Positions 43,641-56,357 are shown, counted from the stretch's first letter. The stretch is DNA of 64,000 bases from Rhyacophila brunnea (GCA_022495005.1 JAGYXB010001022.1:1-64000), one strand, 5' to 3'. The notes: a model not told the origin generated them from the letters alone. Numbers and translations: made by a program.

Positions 43641-43720
43641 GACGACCTCCGTGGACGAACGGTTAAGATTCTCGTCTACGAATCCGGAGATCGCGTGTTC
43701 GAACGCGGCGTGCTAAGTCA
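43641..43720 (+). repeat. tRNA-like (class II) SINE head
   Basis: TGGACGAACGGTTAAGATTC and GTGTTCGAACGCGG resemble A and B boxes of a class II tRNA. The acceptor arms do not pair, so it is a tRNA-derived repeat rather than a working tRNA gene. Confidence 0.45.
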
Positions 43721-43721
43721 A

Positions 43722-44948
43722 TTTTATTTGATTCATATGTGTTATTTTACGTTTAATTACTATAATATAATATAGTATAGTATACTTGCGGCAAGTTCCG
43801 GAGCGGTGGATACTCTCAATATCGTGAAAGACAACAATTCAGAATCGAAACGTTGCTTGAAATGACTTCTAGTCCAAATACTAAACAAAAAAGTATCAAA
43901 ATACTAAAAGTATTTTGATATCCATTAAAACCCCACTTAGGGTTTTCAAAGTATTTATAATATTACAATTAATAATAAGTATACAAAGTCATAATATTGT
44001 TTCAACGAATAAGAAAATGTATTTTGTCTTCATCTATGCGTATAGTATTTAAGCAAAGGCAAACGGCCTATCTGAATAGTCTTGATAATGGTGTCACTTC
44101 ATTCAGGTGTAAACAATGGACCCGTCTCCAGCACCTGTACCTACAGTAAAAAATATTTCTTATGCAGTTTACGCAAAGGATATTTTCGCATATCATTGAA
44201 ATTATAAAATTTCACACACCGTTCCCGTTCCGTCTCACCTTCCTATCACCTCTTCCTTGCAGTGGCAACGTCGCACTCTCCGATCAGCTAAAGGCGATTA
44301 ATAATGAACGGAAATAATTAACGAAGTCACGTTCTATATTCAGGGATAAAAAAGTATATAGGAGCCTATTTACTGCCTTCGAAATTATCACTTACCTTAT
44401 CAAATTGAGTTATAGGTACCTACGGTACCAGCTCGTCGAGCTGGTCACAACTGCATATAAATCTATACCTGACAATGATCAAGTAAGTGACAAATGAGCC
44501 AATAAGTCGAAATGATCAGGTAACTCCGGTAATTTGTGGACGGTTTGATTCACTAACTGCCCTTAGACACACTTATATATATATATATATATAACCTATG
44601 AATATATCTATTATGTATAAATAATATATATCTATCCATGGTTGTATTATCTACTTATTTTCTAGTTTATATAATATAATTTTTTTTTAATATTTTTTGT
44701 ATAATACATATTATATATGTTAAGATTTTTTTATTTTTGTATATAATACTATTAGATAATGTTTATAGATTGAACAATGGTATGTAATTAGTTTGTTTGG
44801 TTTGTAAGAACCCCTCTTCGGGTGAAGGCCTCCTCCAAAGTGTTAATCTCTGCTGGTTTCTTTCTCCATACCCGTTTTATTTCGTAGCTAAGTATTCGTC
44901 TTGTTTGGGTTGGCCTATTTTTATACTTTATAATATATAGTTCTTTTT
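43722..44948. other. non-coding, no recognised element
   Basis: No gene. A (TA)n run lies at about 44574-44592, and a somewhat less AT-rich segment at 44210-44370. Confidence 0.35.
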
Positions 44949-44950
44949 TT

Positions 44951-45140
44951 CTTCTTTCGACCATGTCCGATCCTAATAGGATCATATGAGCCTCCACAGA
45001 GAGGAGGTTTGTATTAACAGATTTTTTTTACGAGAAAATGGATGTCAGCCACTTGCTCAACCTATTAGGTCCATACTCTGACTCATACACAAATTGAAAA
45101 ACAATATGTGTACTTTGCCAGACCCAGGATTCGAACGAAT
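44951..45140 (-). repeat. SINE family S2, minus copy
   Basis: Read on the minus strand: B-box-containing GTTCGAATCCTGGGTCTGGC, CAATTTGTGTATGAGTCAG, GACCTAATAGGTTGAGCAAG, CTGTTAATACAAACCTCC, then GGATCGGACATGGTCGAAAG. The best-preserved S2 copy in the window. Confidence 0.7.
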
Positions 45141-45144
45141 TTAT

Positions 45145-46180
45145 AAAATATATATTATACTATAATATACATGTAGGTTAAACTGAGCTTTCTCCGTGAT
45201 AGTTCCTTACCTTCCACATATTTACAATAATATATATCAAAATGAAGTTATAATATGTATATATAAAGATTAATCTTTTCAATAGCACACTTTGCTAAGA
45301 TCTAGGAGCGAGATAATTTAACAATAATTACACTCTATTATATCGTATTAATATTTCCAGCGCTTTCGCCAAATTCCTATCAATCAACATTCAGTCTTAG
45401 GCATTATCCAAATGGCTCGATTTGACTCGCGCGTATTCCAGGTACATGTGACCTCATTGAGTCGTCCACATACACTCGCAAGCGCAAGTGATCGACGGAC
45501 TCTCGACATCGTGGTGTTTTTATGGCCATTCCAAAATGAATTACGAATTGCGACCGCTTCGAGCTTGAAACGACAGGTATTTCAAAATAAATTACGTCAC
45601 CTAGATTGTATGTACAATGACAAGAATACATCTTGCCAGTTAACGCAATATTTAAAATCTCAAAGGAACCGTGCGTCATGATTGAGTTGTTGGGTTTTTT
45701 TGTCGCACTCGCGTTTGTTTTTTTATGCCGATTCAAAAATATATTACGTCACCTAGCTTGTTCACTACCAAATAAAACGCGCTATATGGGCGCAGTACAT
45801 TTTTGGTACTCGAACATTTGTTATACCATCAAAATGAAATTGGAACGTAACAAACGAGAGATATTTTTAACATCCATTAAATTAACCCTCTTCGAGGATT
45901 GTACCGGACCCGGCTTCCCACGGCCATATAACAAAGAGTTAGCTTTACTGACATTTCACCTGAATATTCTGTCATTCTGGCACCAGGAGGGGGTGACGAT
46001 TAGATATTATTGTTACACTATAGATAACACCATTAGGGAGCTTACCCCTTGGGAATAATTGAAAACTATACGCCTTTTCGTTTGATCTTTAAAATATAAA
46101 CCATACATACGTTTTTGTTTATTGTACGCTACCCCCACCCCCAGCTTTACAATTTTAATCAATTTTAAATTATTTTGTCT
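45145..46180. other. non-coding; short repeated motif
   Basis: A motif around ATTCAAAATAAATTACGTCACC recurs three times in diverged form (about 45530, 45580, 45730) with CACTCGCA/GCGCAAG-type segments nearby. Element class unclear. The 141-codon frame at 45633-46058 has no family signature. Confidence 0.4.
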
Positions 46181-46192
46181 GTAATCGTAATT

Positions 46193-47227
46193 TGAAATAC
46201 CGTCAAAACTTATAAATATAATAAAAGTATGCATGGACGGATCCAGAAGTAGAATTCATATGCAAGGTAGTATATCAGAATCTTTTAAGGTGACAGCAGG
46301 ACTAAAACAAGGCGACTCCTTATCACCAATGCTGTTCAACTTAGCTTTAGAGAAAGCCGTTAGAGAAGCTCTGAAAGCAGAAGGTGGAGTTACCCTGAAT
46401 GGGTCCCATAAAATATTGGGCTACGCAGATGATTTGGTGGTGCTCGGAGAATCTGAAGAAGAAGTCAGAGATATTTTCACTCCTCTGGAGGACACAGCGA
46501 AAAGGTTGAACCTACGAGTAAATGTGGGAAAGACCAAGTATTTGAAAATGACAAGAGGCATTGAACCCTCTGGAAACATTGGAATAAGAAACTCCTCGTT
46601 CGAGAGAACCTCTCTCTTCAAGTACTTGGGCTCCAACATTACCTCTAAAAATGAAATGTCCCTAGAGCTCTCTGACCGACTGAGAAGTGGAAATGCAGCG
46701 TACTTCGCGCTGAGTCGTCTGTTCAGGTCCAAAATGCTGTCCATCAAAACGAAATTCCGGGTGTATAACGTGGTCATCAAGCCAATCGTCATGTATGGAT
46801 GTGAAACGTGGGGTTTAACAGAAAAACAAGAAAAGGTGCTCCAAGTGTTTGAAAACAGAATCCTCCGGAGAATACTTGGACCCGTCAATGAGAACCACCG
46901 GTGGCGCATCCGCACAAACGCTGAGCTCTTCGACCGATATCAACCTAGAATCACTAATATTCTGAGGTCAAGAAGGCTCAGATGGGCGGGCCACGTTGTA
47001 CGATCTGAACGATCTAGAACTCTCTATAGGATTTACAAAGGCACACCAGCTGGCACTCGACCTCTTGGCCGCCCTCGACGGAGATGGGCGGACAACATTC
47101 AAAGGGATGCGGAAAGGCTGGGGATAGTCAACTGGGAAGAGAGAGCGCTGGACAGAGATGCCTGGAAAAACGTTGTGCAGTCGGCCATGGACCTGAACGG
47201 CCCCTAGCGCCAGTTTAATAATAATAA
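46193..47227 (+). mobile_element. 5'-truncated LINE insertion with 12-bp target duplication
   Basis: GTAATCGTAATT occurs at 46181-46192 and 47228-47239. The insert begins inside the reverse transcriptase coding frame and ends shortly after its stop in a TTAATAATAATAA tail. 5' truncation, a simple-repeat tail and a perfect duplication are the marks of target-primed reverse transcription. The coding frame is still open, so this is a recent insertion. Confidence 0.9.
46194..47207 (+). pseudogene. LINE reverse transcriptase, C-terminal two-thirds (open)
   Basis: Open from EIPSKLINIIKVCMDGSRSR to the stop at 47205. Counting from the first Met (46233): LKQGDSLSP at 24-32, catalytic YADD at 64-67, KYLGS at 130-134, MYGCETW at 187-193, RLRWAGHVVRSE at 248-259, GRPRRRW at 279-285 and the end WKNVVQSAM-LNGP. 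The order matches insect endonuclease-reverse transcriptases. Missing are the apurinic-type endonuclease and the RT fingers, lost by 5' truncation, so it cannot retrotranspose. No stops or shifts in 338 codons. Confidence 0.9.
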
Positions 47228-47254
47228 GTAATCGTAATTAGTATTTGTATGAAT

Positions 47255-47445
47255 GATTAGCATTCGCGTAGGTATCGGGTTCGAATTTCAGGTCTCTCAA
47301 ATTCGCATACTGTTTTTCAATTTTGTGTGTTGGGCCTAAGTTGTGCAAGTCGCTAACATACATAAACAAAAATCTGTTAATAAAACCTCCACTCTGTGGA
47401 ATCACATAATATTATGATCTCCTTAAGATCGAACATGGTGATGTA
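47255..47445 (+). repeat. SINE family S2, plus copy
   Basis: B-box GGTTCGAATTTCAGG, TACTGTTTTTCAATTTTGTG, CTGTTAATAAAACCTCCAC and a 3' part with GATCGAACATGGTG. It lies just downstream of the LINE target duplication. Confidence 0.6.
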
Positions 47446-47449
47446 AATA

Positions 47450-47756
47450 GAATAAAATGATACACGCATTATCTCAAATAAAATTCTTGGTATTTGTTAA
47501 ATTACTCTTTTTCGTATTTCAAGAAGATACCTATATGATTAGGCACATATATACCATCTGAGAAAATTGTTTTTCTTATAATCCAATTATTTCGTAATAT
47601 TCGATTGTTTTCCACATATCTACACAAATTTTCCAGTCAAATGGTCTTTCATGTTACTGAGTAATTTTATTTCTTTGCTAATATATACCAGTAATATGAG
47701 GTGGGTATCATCATATATATTATATACAGTATTTTTCCAATTTCAATTGGTACATA
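47450..47756. other. non-coding, no recognised element
   Basis: AT-rich, nothing recognised. Confidence 0.35.
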
Positions 47757-47764
47757 GTATAAAC

Positions 47765-48641
47765 CATGGTTTCCCAAACTATGGGTCGCGACCCATCACT
47801 GGGTCGCGAGCGAATATTGAGTGGGCCCTCGCCACTGTATACATGAATTTAAAAAAATAGGAAGTGATAAATTTGATATTTCATTTAGCTATTTATAATT
47901 CCTAAAAATTTAAATAAACTTAAGTTACGGAAAATATTGTAAATGTTGCCAATGCACTACAGATGTTTTGGGGAAGAGATGAAAAAGTTTGATTCGTTGC
48001 GTTGGATTTGTAACCCATTTCAAGACGACTTACCAACTTGTATTTCAACAAAAGCAAGTGAAGAACTCATTGATTTATCAGAAGATATGTCACTGAAAAA
48101 TAGTTTTAATCGTAAACAGTTAAAAAAATTCTGGCTCTCAGTTGCTGATAATTATCCTTGCCTATTCGATGAAGCTATGAAAGTCCTCCTCTTCTTTACT
48201 ACCTCATATCTATGTTAACATTAAAACTAAATACCGAAATAAATTGGATATAATAAACTCACTGTGATTAAAATAACTAAAGTTGAAGTTGATGCTAAAA
48301 CTGTAATGAAGAAAAATAAGAAACAAATACATCCTTCCCATTGAAATATATTTTTAAAAAAACCTTGCAGGTGTAGGCATTTTAATATTTTTTTTTTATT
48401 TAAGTTGTGTTTCTTATTTCAACAGTCTTTCATTTATATTGGTAACACTTATAAAAAAAAATTTTTTTATTCCAATTAGAACAAATAAGACAGCATTAAG
48501 TAGTTCCACGACTCGCCACTAGGGAATCTGAGCATTACCAATATTTATGCCTTCTTTTCTCTAAGACAGCTAAGAGGTGGGTCCCAAGAATGGAAGTTTT
48601 TGTTAGATGGGTCGGAGCCCAGCCAACTTTGGGAACCACTG
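47765..48641 (+). mobile_element. hAT element (SCAND3/ZBED-like type), 877 bp
   Basis: Ends CATGGTTTCCCAAACTATGG and (inverted) CAGTGGTTCCCAAAGTTGG. A perfect 8-bp duplication GTATAAAC lies at 47757-47764 and 48642-48649. The subterminal GGGTCGCGACCC and GGGTCCC motifs are shared by both ends. It carries the decayed transposase C-terminus. Confidence 0.9.
47943..48344 (+). pseudogene. hAT transposase C-terminus, frameshifted
   Basis: The first frame reads FGEEMKKFDSLRWICNPFQD, LIDLSEDMSLKNSF, KKFWLSVADNYPCLFDEAMK and LLFFTTSYLC, then stops. Reading resumes in another frame as IKTKYRNKLD and in a third as VIKITKVEVDAK to KKQIHPSH and TGA at 48342. This is the hATC dimerisation region of SCAND3/ZBED-like hAT transposases. 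The E-x-x-FS segment after YLC is deleted. Two shifts make it non-functional. Confidence 0.85.
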
Positions 48642-48950
48642 GTATAAACCATTATATGTATTTATTCCTTGGTGGAAATCAAAACAGTAGTTCGATGCAT
48701 ATGTAAGTGTGGGCCTTATAAAGGTGCCTGATAAAGGTTTTCTAGAGTTTTATTTTAGATTTATTTGAGAAAGGTATTGATCTGTGTATGGCTGTTAGCC
48801 ATAATAGTGTAAATATTATTCTAACTTCTTTACTGCTGTTAACGAGTGATTTTTGATCCTAGATATATAAATTTGTCGACTTTCTCAAAATTGTAGAAAC
48901 CTCAGTAGTCACAGGCATGTAATTTTCGTTTTGACTTGATTGACCTAAGG

Positions 48951-49782
48951 CAGTGGTCGGCAAACTCATTAGTCAATAGAGCCAAATATCAACAGTACGA
49001 CGATTGAGATTTCTTTTGAGAGCCAAATTTCTTAAACTTAAATTATTATATACGTAGGTAGTAAGTAGCTACACTGCTAATTTACTTAATAAACTTTAGT
49101 TATAGTCTTAAGTCCTAATTAAATTATAGGTAGGTACACGAATATCATACGTAATAATGATCTTATTTATTAATAAAAATTAAAGTGTAAGTTAGGTATC
49201 CATAAAATTGAATCATGACAATGACTGACAGATTCAATGTGAATAATGGCCTTGCATCTCCTTGTAAAGTTTAGGTAAGTCAGGTTCGTATGTTGGTGAT
49301 TTAATTTTAAGCACGATTCCAGGTTCTCATCAATAAATCGATTTTTCAATTTACTCTTGATTTCCTCTCTTGGAAATCTTTTTAGTAACCACAAAACTTG
49401 CAATATTAACATTGTTGAAAGATTTTATTCAGTACCTAATTAAATACAGAACTTGATTTTTCTTGACTCTTCTCCTCAGCTGCTTTCTTCCTTGCATCAT
49501 CGACAAAATATTTAGTGCAAAAATACGAGTTTTTAGTATCTCTCTAAATTTGAATGCGCCAATTTTTCCCGACACATAAATGCAGGTCGGTAAGCCATTT
49601 AACTTTTGAATAAACGCGAAGTCTCGGTCTATTCAACATTACATTTACGGTTATCCTCTTCCATTTTATTTGCTTCTTCTTTATAGCCATGTCAAATATG
49701 GGAGAGAGCATCTGTGGCAGAGCCGCACTCAAGGGGCCAAAGAGCCGCATGTGGCTCGCGAGCCGCGGTTTGCCGACCACTG
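48951..49782 (-). mobile_element. hAT element (EPM2AIP1-like type), 832 bp
   Basis: Ends CAGTGGTCGGCAAACTC and GGTTTGCCGACCACTG are inverted repeats. The 8-bp duplication ACCTAAGG (48943-48950)/ACCTAGGG (49783-49790) differs at one base. Both ends carry GAGCC(A/G)C-type subterminal repeats. Coding remnants are on the minus strand. Confidence 0.9.
49170..49780 (-). pseudogene. hAT transposase remnant
   Basis: Minus-strand fragments: an N-proximal frame (49780-49544) with RLFGPLSAALPQMLSPIFDM, and after a gap a C-proximal frame (49412-49170) with LWLLKRFPREEIKSKLKNRF and IDENLESCLKL. The latter matches the hATC-adjacent end of EPM2AIP1/GTF2IRD2-like transposases. Stops and deletions separate the parts, and the catalytic residues cannot be located. 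Confidence 0.65.
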
Positions 49783-50087
49783 ACCTAGGGTTCCATTTTC
49801 TTAGTGACTTTTTTAGTAGCCTAGTTAAATTTTTTAGAAGCTACAATTAGTCTTTAACGCCTGATTTTACGAATAAGCTTTGGTCCCATTAACGAGGATG
49901 GCATCTGTTGATGCCGATATCATAGGCTCTAAAATGTATTCGACGAGCCTAAAATCATCAGATTTATCAAAATCTAATGCCGGGTCGGTTACGTGAAATG
50001 ACGTAGAGATAATAACGTTACTTTAATGGGCCAGAAGGACAACGGAGTGGTGGAAGATCATGGATTACGCTGTCCACCCACTGTCAT

Positions 50088-50437
50088 GTTAGCCGTCTCT
50101 CACATCAAAACTCGTCTCGTCTGCAACGTATCCAATACGTCGGCGTGACGTCATCGGTATTCACAAAACACACGTTGCCAGATAGAGCTCCGCAAATTGG
50201 TCGAATTCGGCTTTTTAGCTTGAAAAAAACATCTATTGTTGCAATCAACAAGTTGCATGCTTCTCGGGCTGCGAATTAAAGACTCCAGAGCGCATACGAA
50301 TACCTACGAATTGGTCATTCATATACCAGCTCGCCGATCATTGCATCCAAATCCAAATAACACCAGATCGACGTTCGTATAAGATTTGATTTATGGCTGT
50401 GCGGTAGACGAGGCGAGTTTAGATGTGAGAAACGGCT
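50088..50437. mobile_element. MITE family T (about 350 bp)
   Basis: Inverted ends of about 35 bp: AGCCGTCTCTCACATCAAAA... and the complement of ...TTTAGATGTGAGAAACGGCT. The interior includes TGACGTCATCGGTATTCAC. Fragments at 19084-19280 and about 56240-56310. The flank TTA on the left has only a partial counterpart on the right, so the superfamily (possibly Harbinger) is uncertain. Confidence 0.7.
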
Positions 50438-50691
50438 TTCACTCTGCATATACTTTTCCTGTAGAAACTATGGGAGACAGTCTGAGGGGTTATGTCAGCG
50501 CGGATCGTTAGATGGCTTAATGACCCATAGATAAGCTTTCGAGTGGTAGGAGTGATGAATTGAATGATTAGGTACTGTGCATCCAACATAGTGGAAGTAT
50601 CTGGTTGTGGCGATCAAGGTAGACATCGGGATATTGGGCCAGAACGAATTGTGTTATGTCTTACGACATTATCTATTCGTATTATGTATTG

Positions 50692-51431
50692 CAGTACTTC
50701 TCAAACTGGGGGGCACTGCAGCAAAGGGTACCTGGAGCTCCTGCCAGGGAGCCGCAAAATATTTAATCATTCAACAAAAAATAATCATACAAACAGAAGA
50801 TAATATTTCCCAAACTTAAATTATTATTATAAGACCAACGTACAATTGTATAAGAACACTATATGCTAAATTCTTAAAATATGATTAAGTATATTATAAC
50901 GTGGGCAGCTCAAGAAGATTTGATTGATATGAGAACAGATAATATTCTCTTGGTGAAAGAATTTTGAATAGGGCGACAGCAAGAATATTCGTCAATACTA
51001 AAAGCAGCATTGTTAATCATAATTCCTTTTGCGACAACATACCTATGCGAAACAGCATTTTTCTCATTACTGGTAATAAAAAATAAACACAGGTCGTGTT
51101 TTTCAATAGAGACTTTGGAGCAAACCCTGTATTTCAAACATTGTATCAGATATTGATGTATTATGTAAAAATATGCAATCACACCCCTCTCATTAAATTG
51201 TTTTTTCAGGTTAATTTTTGTTCGTTTTCTTTAATTTTTGCTTTACAAGCAAGTAAATAAAATGTTCTCTTATTTTTAATAAAACTGTAGGTACCCATAA
51301 GTAATAATAATGAATGGTAAATAAAGTACATACTCTTGGTCACTAAAGACTAAATTTGGATTTTTTTATCTGCCTTGGGTTTTTTAATCTGATTTCGAGG
51401 GCCGTGGTATGAAAAAGTTTAAGAAGCACTG
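50692..51431 (+). mobile_element. hAT element, 740 bp
   Basis: Ends CAGTACTTCTCAAACTGGGG and (inverted) CAGTGCTTCTTAAACTTTTT. Duplication ATGTATTG (50684-50691)/ATCTATTG (51432-51439), one mismatch. Contains transposase C-terminal sequence. Confidence 0.85.
50905..51150 (+). pseudogene. hAT transposase C-terminal remnant
   Basis: Reads AAQEDLIDMRTDNILLVKEF, a stop, then LKAALLIIIPFATTYLCETA, FFSLLVIKNKHRSCF and IETLEQTLYFK. PF-TTYLCE-FS-L--IK-K-R is the hATC dimerisation motif. A deletion and a stop interrupt the upstream part; the remainder of the transposase is gone. Confidence 0.8.
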
Positions 51432-51439
51432 ATCTATTG

Positions 51440-54400
51440 CAGTACTGAATGTCGTAAGACGAAACTATAAAAGTTACGAAAATAACTACATTAAACTTTA
51501 CCGACATAATTAAATTGTGATGTTATTCTATTTCAACTATCATGTCTTACCGCCAAAAATAACCGTAAATAAAATTACTTATATTGTATTAATTCCCATC
51601 TTCAGGGTGTAAGCGCCGCTTCCATAATAAGAAAATGTACAGATAGGGCACCGGAAGCCGAAAGTGGGCGAAGGAAGATGCCGGTCATTTGTTTTTGGCT
51701 TATTATTGTCTCAGTTGTGTCGCGGGCTTAAGTGAAACATCCACTCAGCAATAATGTGACGCGGGGGACGCAAACTGAAAACATACCGCCCTTGTTTCAA
51801 CAGCCCCCGGCTTAAGGGCTGTCAAAATCGCCGGCGTTTAATTCGCACGTTATGCTTTATTATAATAATTGTTATTTACCTCTGATAATGCGATATGGGG
51901 TAAGTTTTGTGTGTGGTAGGTTAATAATAAGACAAGGGTAGGTATTAGGTTATAATTTCCGATCGAAGTTTTACAATCCTGTGTAGATCCTGGCCACTTT
52001 CAGGTTATCTGCCTATTTTGCTTTGGTTTTCCAGTTTTGAAGATTTACATGTAGTGGTATTTCTATTAATGCAGCCTCTCCATTTGAACTCTGATCTTCC
52101 GATCTTGCTCCTTCCTTCCCATATTCAAGTCTTTGCTCCGTGAATAGGTGACAGGATTCCGAGTTGTACTTCATGTGCCAGTGATTCTAAAATAGAAATT
52201 ATACTAAGTTAGAGCTGTTGATCATCTTGTATAATCTACATTAAATTTAGTATTTTGACGTGGTATTGATTATTGGAAAAGTTTAAAAATATTAATAATT
52301 ATTACACATTTTAAATCCTACATTACTAGACGAATTTTGATTGTTGTATTGTTTTTTATTAGACTTCAGTTCGAAAAAACATTATGTATTGTAGAATAGT
52401 CTCTGGTAACCATGGTTACACTCTGGTAACAGCTTGACTAGTTTTGGCAACCAATTATATGGGGCGAATTAGAAGCCTGTCTAGTCAATACAAGCATATA
52501 TATATATATATATAACCACAGTAATGTATATGGTTCTGTTTCAATCAAAATCTCGATATATTGATGAACTTCGCTTTGGTTAGATTAGGTTAATCTAAGT
52601 TTTTTGCATGGCGTTTGCCTTCACAAGATATTTAAGTTGTGTTAGGTTTAGTTTAGGTTTCAACCCCATCATCTACCAATAAACGAATCTATTAGCGAAA
52701 CCAGCCATCTTACAGCCTCCATAAATTTACAGAATCAAAGTTTTATACCCTTACTCGTGTATTTGGAAAAAATATATTTATAGCTTGTATCCTTTGCATA
52801 GAAAAAATGAAAATATAACAATAGTTTTTTTGTCAGTAATTTCATTAATTTACAAAAATAATCTACTACCTCTTATTAAAATGAATTCTTTGCTCCCTAA
52901 GTCGAGAGTCTTATGGGTTCTGCAAAGAGCCTCTAAAAATAATGTCACTATCAATTTTTCATTTCTCCCCAGATGGCACCATCTTTACCAAATACATCAT
53001 GTAGATTTTATATTGTATTTACCGGCTTTCTAGACCTAAACTAAACTTTCTTGTATAAAAGTAACTTTTAAATTATATTAAATTATAAAGGATATTTTTA
53101 AGAAAGCTATTTTTCTTGTAACCCCATTATCAAGACCACAAAAATAAGCGACTTATCTACACTTAAGTATAAAACTCATCCTGAAAAAAACCCTCCCGCC
53201 CTGTGACTATTCAAAATAATACATACTTACTTGGAAATCGTATTAGTAAAAACAGTTAATTTAATCTCCTACGCGTTAAAACATATTAAAAACTAATCTA
53301 CTTTGTTGTAAATCTTATTAATATATAACAATTTATTTACTTTCATGCAGGCAACTATCAATTCGTCACCTCAATACTATAACTAGATAACTTGATTGTC
53401 ACTGTTTTTGAGATACCTAGTTGTTGAAAATGATTCTACATTTCTTTTTCTACAAAATGATAAAACTAAGTAAGTCAGAAGTTAATGGGAACTGTATTAA
53501 TTTTATGCTTTAAAATATTAGATAACTTTAAAACCGTACATGCATTATATTAATAAAATAATATAATATCTACAATATTTTTTCGTACATTTGAACATTA
53601 TTTAATTGTTCGTAATTAGACAAGCATAACTTTCCATTTTTATTTTAAATAATAATTAAAGCCTAAATTTATGTTAATCAAGTAAAGTTTAAATTTCATT
53701 TTCCCAACAATGACCAAATCAGAGTAAGGTATCTTTTTGTAGTATTGAGGTGACGAATTATTTACGCGAATCTGACTTCTTCCATGCACTAAGGTCTAAG
53801 GCATTACCATTATCCTATCTACTTAAAACACACCTGTAGAATTTAATATAATTTATATTATTATTTAGAAAATGGAATTCTACCAAGTGACTCAATTAAT
53901 AACTTTTAAATATATTATTATATTATATAAACGCTAGGCGCGAACTAGGTGGGAATGTCAAATTCCTATTGAGTCCTCATATAAAAATTTTAAGACACTA
54001 TTAAAAAATGAAATGTAACTACGTAAGTGCTAACACAATTAAAACAAATTTTCTAATATGTAAAACGACCGAATTCGACAAAATTACTATCCGTGCAACA
54101 ATTGTAACAATTACGAAATGACAGATATGTCCAACGAAATACAGAACCAACTTCAAGGATTTTGTCACACGTTTTTTTATGTGAAAAATGTTTGTAAATA
54201 CTCTCGTTTTGGAAATTAACTTTATCACTTGTTCCCTTAGTGTTAGAATATAACCGAACAGTCCAGTGTGAGAGCTAACACTCACAACTGCATCATGTCA
54301 TATTAATATTTATTTTATTAAATATGCAGTTGAAAGCCTTATTCTACAAAGATTGAGCTTAAATATATGAAAGTGAAACAAAAAAACGGGTCACTAATCT

Positions 54401-56235
54401 ATTAACTTTCATATAAACTGTAGTCATGGCTACTCCGGCCATGGCTTTACCACAGGGAATGAAGTTTTAAGAATTTAGGAAACGCTTTATGTGACTAGCA
54501 TAATATGTAGTTTTAATGTCACATCAAAGCGATAGTCTCAGTAAAGCATTTATAAACAGTTATAAATAATGGAATATTATGTGAATAATATATTTTAATT
54601 AACAACATGTTTTCCAACGCTATAAAATATAAATGTCCAGTATGAGGACGAACTGGCTCATAGTAGTAAAATATTGATGCTTGTTTATATAATAAACAGC
54701 TATAAATAATCTCACATGGGAAACGACCTAATTTACTGGCAAGTAGGCACAGTTTCCCAAAACTGAGAACGCGATTTTCCATCACGTCCCAGCTTAACTG
54801 TTTCCTCCCCCTTCCCCTGTTATCCACCCTTGCGACACTAATGTCCGTGTTCATTTGTCTACTCGGAGACATTAAATGGCCATATAAATGTAAATCTACC
54901 CTTGTAACAGGGATGCGAAACATGTCAACAAAGACAGTATAATGTTATGATCTACGTACTGCCCAAAGACAGACATATTATATGACATTTAAATTGAACG
55001 TACGTGTACCTACACCTACGTATTATTTTTAATTAATTTGGGTATAATAAGGGATGTTTTGTTTTCTCAAAAAAAATAGATTCTTAAAATCAATTCGTTT
55101 CTAGTAATAAATTTATAAACCTACGAAGAACTAGATGTATAGGTACATCTAATTTTAGTTATTTAAAAATAACTTTCATATAAAATCAGCTCCTATAATC
55201 GTTGTTTCCGTGAATTATGAATTTTGGTCTTTTAATCGGCTTATTGAAAATTAACTTACATACATCACTATTCTAAAGAAAAGTATCATTCAATCTTTAA
55301 ATCAATATGGTGTCGTACAGGACTCGAACCAGCACCCATAAAATTCTTGCTACCTGCTAGATTATCTATTTAATTTTAATCGTCACTCAGCGTCACTGTA
55401 AAGCTTTACAAAGTTCACTAACATTGGCGACTGACTTTTGTGGTTTGATTGAATATACCAATAATATGGAATACTTAACTAGAATTTAGCCACTTTCACC
55501 TTTTTTCATTCGTACATTTTGTTCTAAATATGAACAGTGTTGTTAGATTCGACTCCCATTTTCCTTAATTTTGTTCATAAGATTTTCTTATAATATGTTT
55601 TTTATGCATTTTAAAATTATGATATAAGATAATTGTATTCTTGCTTACCGTAAAATATTCGGGGGGAGAACTAGCCTGTAAATGTATATTTATTATGATT
55701 TACCACTCATACCCTTGTCAAGAAATTTCAACCCTTAGTCTCTGTCGTCCATTGAAAAGTGACATTTTGTCAAATTATTTAATACAAATACCTAAAAAAT
55801 TAACATTACTTTTAGCTAAGTGACTATAAAATATACATCTAAATATTCCCGATCACTGTCGCAATTTTATCGTTCTTGTCACTCTCCATCTTACCTCCCT
55901 CCCCCTTCGGTTTAACGACCTGCCCCCCTCCGTGATTCGCGGGCGCCGTCATCTCCTGTTTTACATTTTCGCAAACAAGACGAAAACAAAACAATATCCG
56001 CGGGACACATCTCTCCCTGCCTCTTTACTTATGTTTTTAATTACGATCCTCTCTTTTCGTCGAGCAATTCGGTATTAGCACTGGGAAAATATTGTTATTT
56101 ATATTTCAAATAATAATTAATATTCAAAACAAAGTTGGATATCCTTTGGTTATTGACGATGCAGCGTTTAAACATCATCACCATCATCATCGACACGCAA
56201 ATCTGATGTCAAACATTTTGACTGCCTAATATGAC
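51440..56235. other. repeat-poor non-coding stretch (4.8 kb)
   Basis: The longest part of the window without a recognised repeat. A (TA)n run lies at about 52496-52515. A perfect 19-bp inverted repeat (AATTCGTCACCTCAATACT) lies at 53360-53378/53741-53759, and less AT-rich patches at 51600-51860 and 55850-55990. No coding exon could be supported; open frames such as 54519-54923 lack family signatures. It may be intron or intergenic DNA. Confidence 0.4.
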
Positions 56236-56239
56236 ACAT

Positions 56240-56310
56240 AAGCCCAGTCGCACATACAAACTCGTCTCGACTGCAACCCGTCGAATTTGTCGATATGATT
56301 TTGTTGTCAT
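56240..56310. repeat. MITE family T fragment
   Basis: CACATACAAACTCGTCTCGA followed by CTGCAACCCGTCGAAT matches the left part of 50088-50437. Confidence 0.5.
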
Positions 56311-56357
56311 TCACAAAAATGATTTATATTATTATGATATTAAAAATGAAAATTTAA

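Noticed and set aside
43641..43720. Possible tRNA-Ser/Leu gene
   Set aside because: Arms do not form a credible acceptor stem; better explained as a tRNA-derived repeat head.
44788..44997. 69-codon minus-strand frame as a coding gene
   Set aside because: Falls partly in an S2 SINE copy and has no domain signature.
45633..46058. 141-codon open frame
   Set aside because: No domain signature, low-complexity hydrophobic stretches, and it overlaps a diverged repeat motif.
54519..54923. 134-codon minus-strand open frame
   Set aside because: No recognisable domain or splice context; compatible with chance in AT-rich DNA.
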